From contig NZ_WOCA01000008.1 of the NCBI RefSeq assembly GCF_009728145.1, positions 62,001 to 126,000 of the forward strand: a DNA stretch of 64,000 bases, in the 5' to 3' direction. Both the position numbers and the translations under genes were made by a program. The notes beneath the pieces were generated by a model, which searched no databases, had not been told where the DNA came from, and saw nothing but the letters and a program-made list of their open reading frames with translations. The first letter of the stretch is position 1. Every line of letters begins with the position of its first letter. The stretch is from Ornithinibacillus caprae (GTDB taxonomy: Bacteria; Bacillota; Bacilli; Bacillales; Amphibacillaceae). Below are positions 1 to 8,366 of this stretch, piece by piece.

Positions 1-38
1 AAATGTACTGTATGCGCTTTATTTTGTCAATTAAAATA

Positions 39-48
39 CAAACGTTTG
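39..48. promoter_or_regulatory. LacI-family operator, distal
   Basis: CAAACGTTTG is a perfect 10-bp palindrome with the central CG typical of LacI/MalR-type operators. It lies about 135 bp upstream of the -35 box of the maltodextrin operon and resembles the two operators nearer the gene, so it could take part in looping or serve an upstream gene outside the window. Confidence 0.5.
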
Positions 49-120
49 CATTATATTAAAGTAATTCACCATTTATGGATATATATACTTACTTGTTCAC
101 ATGTGTTTATGAACATTTTA

Positions 121-134
121 TGAAAGCGGTAACT
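121..134 (+). promoter_or_regulatory. cre-like site (CcpA)
   Basis: TGAAAGCGGTAACT matches the catabolite-responsive element consensus TGWAANCGNTNWCA at all but the last base. It sits about 40 bp upstream of the -35 box of the maltodextrin operon, where CcpA could act according to glucose supply. The direction of regulation cannot be told from position alone. Confidence 0.5.
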
Positions 135-173
135 ATATTGTCAATATAATATTAAGTAAAGAATAATTTGTAG

Positions 174-201
174 TTGATTTTCTCAAAAATCAATGTATAA
201 T
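174..201 (+). promoter_or_regulatory. Sigma-A promoter of the maltodextrin operon
   Basis: TTGATT, a 16-nt spacer and a perfect TATAAT. Transcription would start near 208, immediately before the LacI-type operator at 217, which is the layout of a repressor roadblock. Confidence 0.6.
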
Positions 202-216
202 AAAATTAAAGTGTTT

Positions 217-256
217 GCGCAAACGTTTTCACAAAAAGTGTCATGCAAACGCTAAC
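217..256. promoter_or_regulatory. Two MalR-type operators
   Basis: GCGCAAACGTTTTC (217-230) and GCAAACGCTAAC (245-256) share the GCAAACG half-site typical of LacI-family regulators. They lie between the predicted transcription start and the first gene. The LacI-type protein encoded at the end of the operon (6296-7315) is the natural candidate to bind them. Confidence 0.6.
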
Positions 257-286
257 AAACTATATTCCTTTGGGGAGGTTAATTAG

Positions 287-1573
287 ATGAGAAAGTGGTT
301 AGGAGCATTATTTGCTTTAGCTTTAATTATTGGTGTCCTTGCAGCATGTGGACCTGATGAAGTGCAGGACGATTCTGATGTTTCGGAAGAGGGAAATGAG
401 GAAAATGCTGAAACGGAAATGCCGGAAAAACCCGAAAGTCTAACAATTTGGGTGAATGATGAAGAAAAACAAGTAGAAGCTGTTACACAAATTACGGAGA
501 ATTATACATCAGAAACTGGTATTGAAGTTGAACTAGTTCCAGTTAGTATGCTAGACCAAGTGGAAAAATTAGATGTAGAAGGACCGGCAGGGAATGGCCC
601 AGACATCATTTTCCAACCTCATGATCGTGTTGGAGATTTAGCAATGCGTGGTTTAGTAGATTACGTTGAATTAGGTGACATTGAATCAGAATATACGGAT
701 ATTGCTTTAGATGCTGTCACATATGATGGCGATTACTGGGGATACCCAGCTGTAATGGAAACATATGCAATGTTCTATAACAAAGCACTAGCAGAGGAAC
801 CCGAATCAATGGATGATATTATGGCAGTTGCTGAAGATTTTACAGATCCTAGTCAAGACCAATATGGTTTCTTAATGGAGGCTGCTAACTTCTATTTTGT
901 ATATCCGTACTTCTCTGGATTTGGAGCATATGTATTCCAGTTTGATGGTTCAGGATATGATATCAATGATATCGGACTTGCAAATGAAGGTTCAAAACAA
1001 GGTGGAGATCTTGTTCAATCTTGGTTTGACAATGGATACATTCCACAAGATTTAACTCCAGATATTATGAATGGCCTATTTAAAGAAGGTAAAGTTGCCT
1101 ATGTATTAAATGGACCATGGATGGTTCGTGAGTATCAAGATTCACTTGGTGATGACTTAGGTGTAGTTCCATTACCAAAGCTTGAAAATGGTGAGCATCC
1201 AAAATCCTTCGTTGGTGTGAAATCGTATATGCTATCGTACTACTCTGAGAACAAAGAGTGGGCTCAAGATTTAATGAAGTACATTACCAATGCAGAAAAC
1301 TCTATCACTTATTATGAGGTTGCTGGTGAAATCCCACCACGTCATGATGCAGTAGAGAACCCAACAATTGCAGATGATCCAATTTATTCTGCTTTCGCTG
1401 AACAAACTGGGTATGGTGAGCCAATGCCAAACGTACCAGCTATGGGGCAGGTTTGGGACCCTATTAATGATGCTTTAAGCTTTATTTCAAAAGGAGAGCC
1501 TGTTAATGAAGTGTTAGATGAAGCTGTTCAAATGATTCAAGATAACATTGATGCATCTGGAGCAAGTAATTAA
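287..1573 (+). CDS. malE: Maltose/maltodextrin ABC transporter substrate-binding lipoprotein
   Basis: 428-residue extracellular sugar-binding protein (SBP family 1). The N-terminus is a lipoprotein signal peptide with lipobox LAAC and Cys21 as the lipidation site, followed by an acidic low-complexity linker (about residues 22-50) and a periplasmic-binding fold beginning at LTIWVNDEEK. The features GPWMVREYQ and MPNVPAMGQVWDP are typical of MalE-like proteins. It starts at ATG after a GGGAGG ribosome site. It heads an operon with two permeases, an alpha-glucosidase and a LacI-type regulator, which makes maltose or maltodextrin the likely ligand. No ATPase gene is present; a shared MsmX-type ATPase is expected elsewhere. 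The exact oligosaccharide is inferred. Confidence 0.88.
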   Translation: MRKWLGALFALALIIGVLAACGPDEVQDDSDVSEEGNEENAETEMPEKPESLTIWVNDEEKQVEAVTQITENYTSETGIEVELVPVSMLDQVEKLDVEGPAGNGPDIIFQPHDRVGDLAMRGLVDYVELGDIESEYTDIALDAVTYDGDYWGYPAVMETYAMFYNKALAEEPESMDDIMAVAEDFTDPSQDQYGFLMEAANFYFVYPYFSGFGAYVFQFDGSGYDINDIGLANEGSKQGGDLVQSWFDNGYIPQDLTPDIMNGLFKEGKVAYVLNGPWMVREYQDSLGDDLGVVPLPKLENGEHPKSFVGVKSYMLSYYSENKEWAQDLMKYITNAENSITYYEVAGEIPPRHDAVENPTIADDPIYSAFAEQTGYGEPMPNVPAMGQVWDPINDALSFISKGEPVNEVLDEAVQMIQDNIDASGASN

Positions 1574-1592
1574 TTATTTATAGATTAATATA

Positions 1593-1631
1593 AACCATTA
1601 TATGGGGGCTAACAGCTCCTATATAATGGTT
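1593..1631 (+). terminator. Intercistronic stem-loop after malE
   Basis: AACCATTATATGGG and CCTATATAATGGTT form a 14-bp stem closing an 11-nt loop. There is no strong U-run, so it is more likely a partial terminator or 3' stabiliser that keeps binding-protein mRNA above permease mRNA than a full stop. Confidence 0.6.
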
Positions 1632-1677
1632 ATCTTTCATTCGATGCTTTAATTGTATGATTTAGGAGGAAACTAAA

Positions 1678-2979
1678 ATGGCAAATGATCAAACCAAGAA
1701 GAAAAACAGTATTACGCAACCTCGTAATCTTGCTACATTATTATCTGTCTTGGTTCCAGGGTTAGGCCAAATATATAATCGTCGTATATTAAAAGGACTT
1801 ATACTTCTTATTGTTGCACTCTCTTTTCTAGTTACCACGTGGGATTATTTAGATATCGGTATTTGGGGATTGTTTACACTAGGTACCATACCTAAAGAAC
1901 ATCACTCGATACAATTATTATTACAAGGACTTATTTCACTAATTGTACTTTTTGTAGGTATTGTTATCTATATCTACAATATAGTAGATGCTAGAAAGGG
2001 TGCAATAGCAAGAGAAGAAGGAAAACCAAATCCAACTTTAATAAAAGCAATTACAAACTTTTATGATCGTGGATTTCCATACTTTATGGTATTACCGGGA
2101 CTGATCATGCTTATTTTTATTGTTGTATTGCCTTTATTATTTATGGTGGCTTTAGCATTTACGGATTACAACCAATACAATGCACCGCCACGTAACCTAT
2201 TAAACTGGGTTGGTTTCGATAACTTTGTTGACCTTGTTAATATAGATATTTGGAAAGATACGTTTTTTAGTGTATTTGCCTGGACAATAGTTTGGACAGT
2301 TGTAGCAACCTCATTACAAATTGTCCTCGGATTTTTCTTAGCATTATTGGTGAATGACAAGCGTATTAAGTTCAAACGAACCATTCGTACAGTTCTTATT
2401 TTACCGTGGGCTGTACCAGCGTTTGTTTCGATCTTAATATTCTCAGCTTTGTTTAACCCCACTTTTGGGGCCATTAACCGTGATATTTTAAGTACATTTG
2501 AAATTATGATTCCATGGTTGTCTGATCCATTTTGGGCTAAAGTTGCCTTAATTATGATTCAAACATGGTTAGGATTTCCGTTTGTGTTTGCTTTATTTAC
2601 AGGAGTACTCCAAAGTGTGCCAGCAGATATGTATGAAGCTGCTGATGTCGATGGTGGATCACGTTGGCAAAAACTGCGTCATATTACCGTTCCACATGTA
2701 TTGTTTGCTACAGCTCCATTATTGATTATGCAATATGCAGGGAACTTTAATAACTTTAATATTATCTATCTATTTAATGAAGGGAACCCAGCTGTGCGTG
2801 GTCAAAATGCAGGGGGAACAGATATCTTAATTTCCTGGGTTTATAAGTTAACGTTTCAAACGAACAACTATAACATGGCTGCGGCAATCACCATTATTAT
2901 GGGTGTTCTAGTTATGGGGTTTGCTTTCTATCAATTTAGAAAAACAGCTGCATTTAAAGAGGAAGGGGGACGTTACTAA
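1678..2979 (+). CDS. malF: Maltodextrin ABC transporter permease, MalF type
   Basis: 433-residue membrane permease of the binding-protein-dependent transport family. An N-terminal cytoplasmic/TM extension (about residues 15-120), which opens with a PGLGQIYNRR motif, precedes the core TM domain, as in Gram-positive MalF proteins. The EAA loop reads YEAADVDGGSRWQKLRHITVP (about residues 318-338) and docks the ATPase. Start ATG follows AGGAGG. The stop codon overlaps the next ATG (TAATG), giving translational coupling to the second permease. Confidence 0.88.
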   Translation: MANDQTKKKNSITQPRNLATLLSVLVPGLGQIYNRRILKGLILLIVALSFLVTTWDYLDIGIWGLFTLGTIPKEHHSIQLLLQGLISLIVLFVGIVIYIYNIVDARKGAIAREEGKPNPTLIKAITNFYDRGFPYFMVLPGLIMLIFIVVLPLLFMVALAFTDYNQYNAPPRNLLNWVGFDNFVDLVNIDIWKDTFFSVFAWTIVWTVVATSLQIVLGFFLALLVNDKRIKFKRTIRTVLILPWAVPAFVSILIFSALFNPTFGAINRDILSTFEIMIPWLSDPFWAKVALIMIQTWLGFPFVFALFTGVLQSVPADMYEAADVDGGSRWQKLRHITVPHVLFATAPLLIMQYAGNFNNFNIIYLFNEGNPAVRGQNAGGTDILISWVYKLTFQTNNYNMAAAITIIMGVLVMGFAFYQFRKTAAFKEEGGRY

Positions 2980-3827
2980 TGGCAATGAATAGAAAAACAA
3001 AATCAAAAATAGAAGTAACGTTCATCTATATCTTTTTCCTAATTATGTTTGTCATTATCGGTTATCCATTATTTTGGGCGATCATGATGAGCTTGAATCC
3101 AGGTAGTAATATGCTGGTAACGGAATTATTCCCTAAGAATCCAACGCTAGAGCATTACAAATGGCTATTTACCAGCCCTAATAGCGACTATTTAATATGG
3201 TATAAAAACAGTCTGTTCGTTGCTGTTTTAAACGCAGCAGGATCAGTTGTGATTACGTCGTTAATCGCATATGCTTTTTCTCGGTATAAATTTATTGGGA
3301 GAAAATACGGTTTGTACATGTTCTTATTACTACAAATGTTCCCAGCTTTAATGGGAATGGTTGCTCTTTACATCCTATTAAACACAATTGGCTTAACAGA
3401 TTCATTATGGGGATTATTACTAATCTATCTAGGTGGCCAAATACCGTTTAATGCTTGGTTAGTGAAGGGATACTTTGATACGATTCCGAGAGAATTAGAT
3501 GAGGCAGCGAAAATCGATGGTGCTGGTCACTTAAAGATATTTTGGACGATTATGTTACCACTTGCCAAACCAATATTAGCGGTTGTAGCATTGTTCAACT
3601 TTATGGCACCATTTATGGATTTCTTATTGCCACGTATCGTATTATCAAGTCCTGAAAACTATACGCTAGCATTGGGCTTATTTAACTTTATTAATAACCA
3701 ATTCTCTACAAACTTTACACGATTCGCAGCTGGGGCAATTTTAATTGCAATACCAATTGCGCTTGTTTTCTTATTGTTACAGCGATACCTTATCTCCGGT
3801 TTAACCTCTGGAGCAACAAAAGGGTAA
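2979..3827 (+). CDS. malG: Maltodextrin ABC transporter permease, MalG type
   Basis: 282-residue inner-membrane permease, the partner of the preceding MalF-like subunit. The EAA loop is present (ELDEAAKIDGAGHLKIFWTI) and the C-terminus carries the usual RYLISGLTSGATKG tail. Six TM segments are apparent. It overlaps the upstream gene by one base, which supports equimolar synthesis of the two permeases. Confidence 0.88.
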   Translation: MAMNRKTKSKIEVTFIYIFFLIMFVIIGYPLFWAIMMSLNPGSNMLVTELFPKNPTLEHYKWLFTSPNSDYLIWYKNSLFVAVLNAAGSVVITSLIAYAFSRYKFIGRKYGLYMFLLLQMFPALMGMVALYILLNTIGLTDSLWGLLLIYLGGQIPFNAWLVKGYFDTIPRELDEAAKIDGAGHLKIFWTIMLPLAKPILAVVALFNFMAPFMDFLLPRIVLSSPENYTLALGLFNFINNQFSTNFTRFAAGAILIAIPIALVFLLLQRYLISGLTSGATKG

Positions 3828-3839
3828 TTAACTTTGAAA

Positions 3840-3886
3840 GAGAAATGAGAGATCCTTCGTTAAATTAGCGGAGGACTACATTTCTC
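3840..3886 (+). terminator. Intercistronic hairpin between malG and the GH31 gene
   Basis: GAGAAATG/CATTTCTC forms an outer 8-bp stem and TCCTTCG/CGGAGGA an inner stem. No U-run follows, so an mRNA-processing or stability element is more likely than a terminator. Confidence 0.45.
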
Positions 3887-3916
3887 CTGAATAATGTTTG
3901 AACAGGAGGTACAACT

Positions 3917-6256
3917 ATGCTTGAAGATACTAGCTTTGCAATCCACCCCGGGAAAGAACAACAATCTGGACCAGTGGTTTATCGAGATATCGGTAGGTTA
4001 ATAAATTATGAAGTAAAAGAAAATGCGTATCAAATCAATTGTGAAAATGGGAACGTAGTGATTCAATTTTATACGGATTCCATTGTTCGTATTGTAATGA
4101 ACCAAAAGGAACAACCAAAATTAAATGGTTCAAGAGCAGTAGTAGCTGAACCAGGAATAGTGAGTATTCACGAAACAAACCAAGATGAAGAACTAATACT
4201 TTCAACTGCAAAAATAGAATTGAACATTACGAAAGAACCGTTTCGCTTAACCATGTTTGATGGTCAAGGTCGAGAAATTATTGCGGAAGGTGACCGTGGT
4301 ATGGCTTACCGTGAGAACGGAGAAGTTGTAGCATTTAAAAGGATGCATGATACCGATCATTTTTATGGGTTTGGAGAAAAAGCGGGTCACCTAGATAAAC
4401 GTGGAGAATCCTATGAAATGTGGAACTCAGATGTTTATGCTCCACATAACCCGGAAACTGATCCATTATATGAATCGATTCCATATTTCATGACGTTACG
4501 TGATGGAAAAGCACATGGTGTGTTTTTTGACAATACATTCCGTACGAAATTTGATATGAAAACATCTAACGACTATTACTCGTTTTCAGCAGAAGGTGGA
4601 CAGTTAGACTATTATATAATGGCTGGTCCTGAACCAAAGGCTGTATTGCAACAATATACCCATCTTACTGGTAGAATTCCATTGCCACCAAAGTGGTCAT
4701 TAGGATATCATCAATCACGCTATAGCTATGAAACAGAGCAGGAAGTCCGTGATTTAGCGAAAAACTTTGTGGAAAAAGATATTCCAGTAGATGTAATCCA
4801 TCTAGATATTCATTATATGAATGGATATCGAGTGTTTACGTTTGATAACGAACGGTTTCCGAATCCTGAAAAACTTATTGCTGACCTCCGTGAAATGGGG
4901 ATTCGCGTCGTGCCAATTGTTGACCCAGGAGTGAAGAAGGACGCGGAGTATCCTATTTATCAAGAAGGTGTAAACCAGGATCAATTCTGCAAATATATCG
5001 AAGGGGAAACTTATTTTGGAGAGGTTTGGCCTGGAATTAGTGCCTTCCCTGATTTCACCGATGAGAAGACTCGAAAATGGTGGGGAGAAAAGCATGAATT
5101 CTACACCAATATGGGAATCGAAGGTGTTTGGAATGATATGAACGAGCCAGCTGTCTTTAATGAAACCAAGACAATGGATGTTAATGTAATGCATCGTAAT
5201 GATGGGGAACCTACAACTCACCGTGAGTTGCATAATGTATATGGGTTATTAATGGGGAAAGCAACGTATGAAGGTATGAAGGAACAGCTTCATGGCAAAC
5301 GTCCATTTTTACTAACACGTGCTGGCTATGCTGGAGTTCAGCGCTATGCATCGGTATGGACAGGAGACAACCGTAGCTTCTGGGAGCATTTGCAAATGTC
5401 ATTACCAATGGTTATGAACCTCGGACTCTCAGGTGTAGCATTTACTGGTCCAGATGTAGGTGGTTTCGCACATGATACAAACGCTGAGCTTCTTACTCGT
5501 TGGACACAGGTAGGAGCATTTACCCCATTCTTCCGTAACCATTCAGCGATTGGCTTCCGTTATCAGGAGCCATGGCAGTTTGGCGAAAAGCACGAGGAAA
5601 TTATGAAAAAATATATAAAAATGCGATACGAATGGATGCCTCAGCTTTATTCGTTATTCTATGAGGCAAGTCAAAAAGGTCTTCCTGTTATGCGTCCATT
5701 ATTAATGGAGTATCCAGAAGATGCAAAAACGTATAATTTAAATGACCAATTTATGATCGGAGATAATGTGGTGTTAGCACCAATTCTACAGCCTTCTATC
5801 ACAGATCGTGTTGTATATTTACCAAAAGGTGATTGGGTAGAATTTTCAACTGGAGTTAATTATGAGGGTGAGAAAACACATTTAATTCATGCAGAATTGG
5901 ATGAATTACCGATCTTTGTGAGAAAAGGTAGTGCCATCATGCAAGGTGAATGGATCTCTAATAAAGATAAAACACCAAAACAAGTGAGCATGAATGTCTA
6001 TGCAGGCATATCCGGTGAATCATATCGCTTTACGTACTATGATGATGATGGAGAAACATTTGCATATGAAAATGGTCAATTTTTAGAGTTAGATATTGAG
6101 GTTGTTTCTACTAAAAATGCAGTAGAAATTACAGTAGTAGACCAACAGGGTGCGTTCAAACCTGCTTACCAAGAAATAAAGTTACATGTTATCGGTCTAA
6201 ATGAGGATCAAGATGTTATAATAAATGGCGAAAAGAAAACGACAATTCAGTTATAA
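3917..6256 (+). CDS. Alpha-glucosidase, glycoside hydrolase family 31
   Basis: 779-residue cytoplasmic GH31 enzyme, normal length for the family and without a signal peptide. An N-terminal beta-sandwich (about 1-250) precedes the (beta/alpha)8 barrel. The nucleophile motif is GVWNDMNEP; the acid/base aspartate is in WTGDNRSFWEHL; HLDIHYMNGYRVFTFD is the family signature upstream. C-terminal beta domains follow, with DDDGETFAYENG typical of GH31. It should release glucose from the alpha-glucosides brought in by the upstream transporter; alpha-1,4 versus alpha-1,6 preference cannot be read from sequence. Start ATG follows AGGAGG. Confidence 0.9.
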   Translation: MLEDTSFAIHPGKEQQSGPVVYRDIGRLINYEVKENAYQINCENGNVVIQFYTDSIVRIVMNQKEQPKLNGSRAVVAEPGIVSIHETNQDEELILSTAKIELNITKEPFRLTMFDGQGREIIAEGDRGMAYRENGEVVAFKRMHDTDHFYGFGEKAGHLDKRGESYEMWNSDVYAPHNPETDPLYESIPYFMTLRDGKAHGVFFDNTFRTKFDMKTSNDYYSFSAEGGQLDYYIMAGPEPKAVLQQYTHLTGRIPLPPKWSLGYHQSRYSYETEQEVRDLAKNFVEKDIPVDVIHLDIHYMNGYRVFTFDNERFPNPEKLIADLREMGIRVVPIVDPGVKKDAEYPIYQEGVNQDQFCKYIEGETYFGEVWPGISAFPDFTDEKTRKWWGEKHEFYTNMGIEGVWNDMNEPAVFNETKTMDVNVMHRNDGEPTTHRELHNVYGLLMGKATYEGMKEQLHGKRPFLLTRAGYAGVQRYASVWTGDNRSFWEHLQMSLPMVMNLGLSGVAFTGPDVGGFAHDTNAELLTRWTQVGAFTPFFRNHSAIGFRYQEPWQFGEKHEEIMKKYIKMRYEWMPQLYSLFYEASQKGLPVMRPLLMEYPEDAKTYNLNDQFMIGDNVVLAPILQPSITDRVVYLPKGDWVEFSTGVNYEGEKTHLIHAELDELPIFVRKGSAIMQGEWISNKDKTPKQVSMNVYAGISGESYRFTYYDDDGETFAYENGQFLELDIEVVSTKNAVEITVVDQQGAFKPAYQEIKLHVIGLNEDQDVIINGEKKTTIQL

Positions 6257-6295
6257 GAGTTTACAAGAAAAAATGTAGAGGGTGGAAGATTAGAT

Positions 6296-7315
6296 ATGGT
6301 AACAATTAAAGATGTGGCAAAGGCGAGTGGGGTCTCCCCCTCTACAGTTTCACGAGTAATTGCTGACAATCCACGAATTACAGAGGAAACAAAGAAAAAA
6401 GTGCGCAAAGCGATGAAGCAATTAGGCTATCATCCCAATATTAGTGCACGAAATCTGGTAGCTAAATCTACTAAAGCAATTGGTGTAATCATGCCATCAT
6501 CAGCAAATACTGCTTTGCAAAACCCGTTCTTTCCGGAAATTTTGCGAGGAATTGGCTCTGTTATCCATAAAATGCAATATTCAATGTCGCTTTCGACTGG
6601 TGAAACGGAGGAGGAGATATTTGCAGAAGTGCAACGGATGGTATATGGAAGCTATGTGGATGGCGTTATCTTGCTCTATTCCCGGGTTAACGACCGAATT
6701 ACCAATTTCTTACGTGAAAAAGACTTTCCGTTTGTGATTGTCGGAAAGCCTTATGATTACGAAACAGCAATTACCCATGTTGATAATGATAACTTTAATG
6801 CTGGGAAGGAGATAACCAAGCATTTAATCGAAAAGGGTCATAAAAGAATTGGTTTTATCGGTGGATCGCGGGAGTTATTTGTGACCATGGATCGTGAGGC
6901 AGGATATATAGCTGCTTTACAGGAAAATGGTCTGGAAATTCGTGATGAATATAAAATACACACCGAATTCCTTAAATCGGGAGGTCGTGAAGCGATCGAA
7001 TATTTATTGTCGCTTGAGACACGACCAACTGGATTAGTGGTAAGTGATGACTTGATTAGTCTAGGTATTTTAGCTAGGTTGGAGGAAGCTGGAATTCAGG
7101 TTCCAACCGATGTATCACTTGTTAGCTTCAACAATGTGTACTTATCTGAAATAACGCGTCCAGCTTTAACGACCGTAGACATTCAAATATATGAACTAGG
7201 CGCACAATCAGCCAAGGTTCTCATTGAAAAAACAAAAAATAAAGACGAACCTGCAAAGCGAATTATTATTCCGTATAAAATTGTACATCGAGATTCCGTG
7301 AGTGAGATTGAATAA
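6296..7315 (+). CDS. malR: LacI-family transcriptional regulator, MalR-like
   Basis: 339 residues with an N-terminal LacI HTH (TIKDVAKASGVSPSTVSRVI, residues 3-22) and hinge helix, then a periplasmic-binding-like effector domain (about 60-335). It is the last gene of the maltodextrin operon, only 39 bp after the glucosidase. The palindromic operators at the operon promoter have the central CG that LacI-family hinge helices recognise. Most likely a maltose/maltodextrin-responsive autoregulated repressor; the inducer is inferred from context. Confidence 0.85.
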   Translation: MVTIKDVAKASGVSPSTVSRVIADNPRITEETKKKVRKAMKQLGYHPNISARNLVAKSTKAIGVIMPSSANTALQNPFFPEILRGIGSVIHKMQYSMSLSTGETEEEIFAEVQRMVYGSYVDGVILLYSRVNDRITNFLREKDFPFVIVGKPYDYETAITHVDNDNFNAGKEITKHLIEKGHKRIGFIGGSRELFVTMDREAGYIAALQENGLEIRDEYKIHTEFLKSGGREAIEYLLSLETRPTGLVVSDDLISLGILARLEEAGIQVPTDVSLVSFNNVYLSEITRPALTTVDIQIYELGAQSAKVLIEKTKNKDEPAKRIIIPYKIVHRDSVSEIE

Positions 7316-7320
7316 TTGGA

Positions 7321-7349
7321 AAAACCGTCCTTAGTGGGGCGGTTTTTTG
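7321..7349 (+). terminator. Rho-independent terminator of the maltodextrin operon
   Basis: AAACCGTCC and GGGGCGGTTT form a GC-rich stem with a short loop and end in a T6 run, just after the malR stop. Confidence 0.85.
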
Positions 7350-7352
7350 TAG

Positions 7353-7391
7353 TTAGGAGAGTATAAACTTTCCTATCCTGCACGAGTGCGA
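7353..7391. repeat. Dispersed hairpin repeat, partial copy
   Basis: TTAGGAGAGTATAAACTTTCC followed by TATCCTGCACGAGTGC matches the 5' half of the longer copies at 15281 and 29952 (inverted AGGAAAGT/ACTTTCCT arm then ATCCTGCATAAGTGCAACTAAGG). It is placed directly after a terminator, as are other copies. Confidence 0.6.
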
Positions 7392-7660
7392 AATCTCGGA
7401 AATGCTGAATTAACCGCTTGAAATGCTGAATTAACTGCTTGAAATGCTGAATTAACCGTTTGAAATGCTGAATTACATTCCAAAATGCTGAATTAACCGC
7501 TTGAAATGCTGAATTACATTCCAAAATGCTGAATTAACCGCTTGAAATGCTGAATTATACTCCAAAATGCTGATTAATAAAAGATAATACTGAATCTAGA
7601 GAGAATGAAGAGTAAGCGCAGGTCTAGTCCGTACCTCCCTGTATAAGACGCTTGCGCTTT
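7392..7660. repeat. Tandem 20-21 bp repeat (AAATGCTGAATTA) with conserved tail
   Basis: About ten contiguous units of form RAAATGCTGAATTAACCGCTT or AAAATGCTGAATTACATTCC (7392-7590) are followed by a non-repeated tail, CTAGAGAGAATGAAGAGTAAG then CGCAGGTCTAGTCCGTACC. The same units and tail recur at 63587-63745. Units abut with no spacers, so this is not CRISPR. The rest of the gap up to the flavodoxin gene contains only the Fur box and promoter. Confidence 0.8.
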
Positions 7661-7800
7661 TCTTCCGTGAGTGGAGGACGGTTGATCAAAGGAATCGCAG
7701 ATATAAACCAGCACAAATGATCTTTCATTCCAAATAAAATCATCCCCTTGGCCAAATTGCCACATAATCGACAAATTAAACTACCAATCTTTATTGAAAG

Positions 7801-7815
7801 TGATTATCATTATCA
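7801..7815. promoter_or_regulatory. Fur box upstream of flavodoxin
   Basis: TGATTATCATTATCA matches the 7-1-7 Fur consensus TGATAATNATTATCA with a single mismatch. It lies about 45 bp upstream of a flavodoxin start; flavodoxins replace ferredoxin under iron limitation, so Fur control is biologically coherent. Confidence 0.75.
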
Positions 7816-7862
7816 ACTAAACTGATAGTGTAAGGAATTTCAATAAAGGAGAGGATTTGTTG

Positions 7863-8327
7863 ATGGGCAGATTCTTAATCTTATATACAAGCTCTACTGG
7901 AAATACAGAAATAATGACAAAGGTTATGGAAACATATTTGCAGGAGAGAAAACATGAGGTTGTAATGAAGCATTTTGAGTATGACCGAATTGATGTGGAG
8001 GAGCTGTTGGGATATGATGTGATATTAGTCGGAACCTACACATGGGATGATGGTGAAATTCCGTATGAAGTCGAGGACTTCTATGATGAATTGGACGACA
8101 TCGATTTATCTGGAGTACATTGTGGTGTATTTGGATCTGGGGATACTTTTTATGATGAATTCTGTGGAGCTGTTGATTTGATGGCTGAACGGTTGATGGA
8201 ACGAGGAGCTGTTGTTATGAGGGAAAGGTTGAAAGTGGATTTGGAGCCTGATCGAGAGGATGTTAAAAGATGTGAAAGGTTTGTAGCGAATGGGTGTCAG
8301 GTAGTGAAGCCTTCTGATGCAAGTTGA
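7863..8327 (+). CDS. Flavodoxin
   Basis: 154-residue short-chain flavodoxin. The FMN phosphate loop reads YTSSTGNTE near the N-terminus and the later isoalloxazine loops are GTYTWDDGEIPYE and FGSGDTFYDEFCGA. It should be a cytoplasmic low-potential electron carrier. A TTG at 7857 is also in frame, but the ribosome site AAAGGAGAG (7846-7853) is only 3 nt from it and about 9 nt from ATG 7863, so ATG is chosen. The monocistronic setting and upstream Fur box point to iron-starvation expression. Confidence 0.88.
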   Translation: MGRFLILYTSSTGNTEIMTKVMETYLQERKHEVVMKHFEYDRIDVEELLGYDVILVGTYTWDDGEIPYEVEDFYDELDDIDLSGVHCGVFGSGDTFYDEFCGAVDLMAERLMERGAVVMRERLKVDLEPDREDVKRCERFVANGCQVVKPSDAS

Positions 8328-8333
8328 AATTGA

Positions 8334-8362
8334 AAAGAGGCTGCGAACCTAACAGCCTCTTT
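8334..8362. terminator. Bidirectional terminator between convergent genes
   Basis: AAAGAGGCTG and CAGCCTCTTT form a perfect 10-bp stem with a 9-nt loop, lying between the flavodoxin stop and the stop of the minus-strand SpoIID-like gene. A/T tails on both sides allow use in both directions. Confidence 0.8.
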
Positions 8363-8366
8363 AACC

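Noticed and set aside
4802-5233. 143-codon antisense frame in the alpha-glucosidase gene
   Set aside because: Shadow of a strongly conserved GH31 gene on the plus strand.
7183-7524. 113-codon minus-strand frame with HFKRLIQ repeats
   Set aside because: Antisense to malR and the AAATGCTGAATTA array; repeat-derived.
7392-7590. CRISPR array
   Set aside because: Units abut without unique spacers and no cas genes are present; the same holds for 57250-57716.
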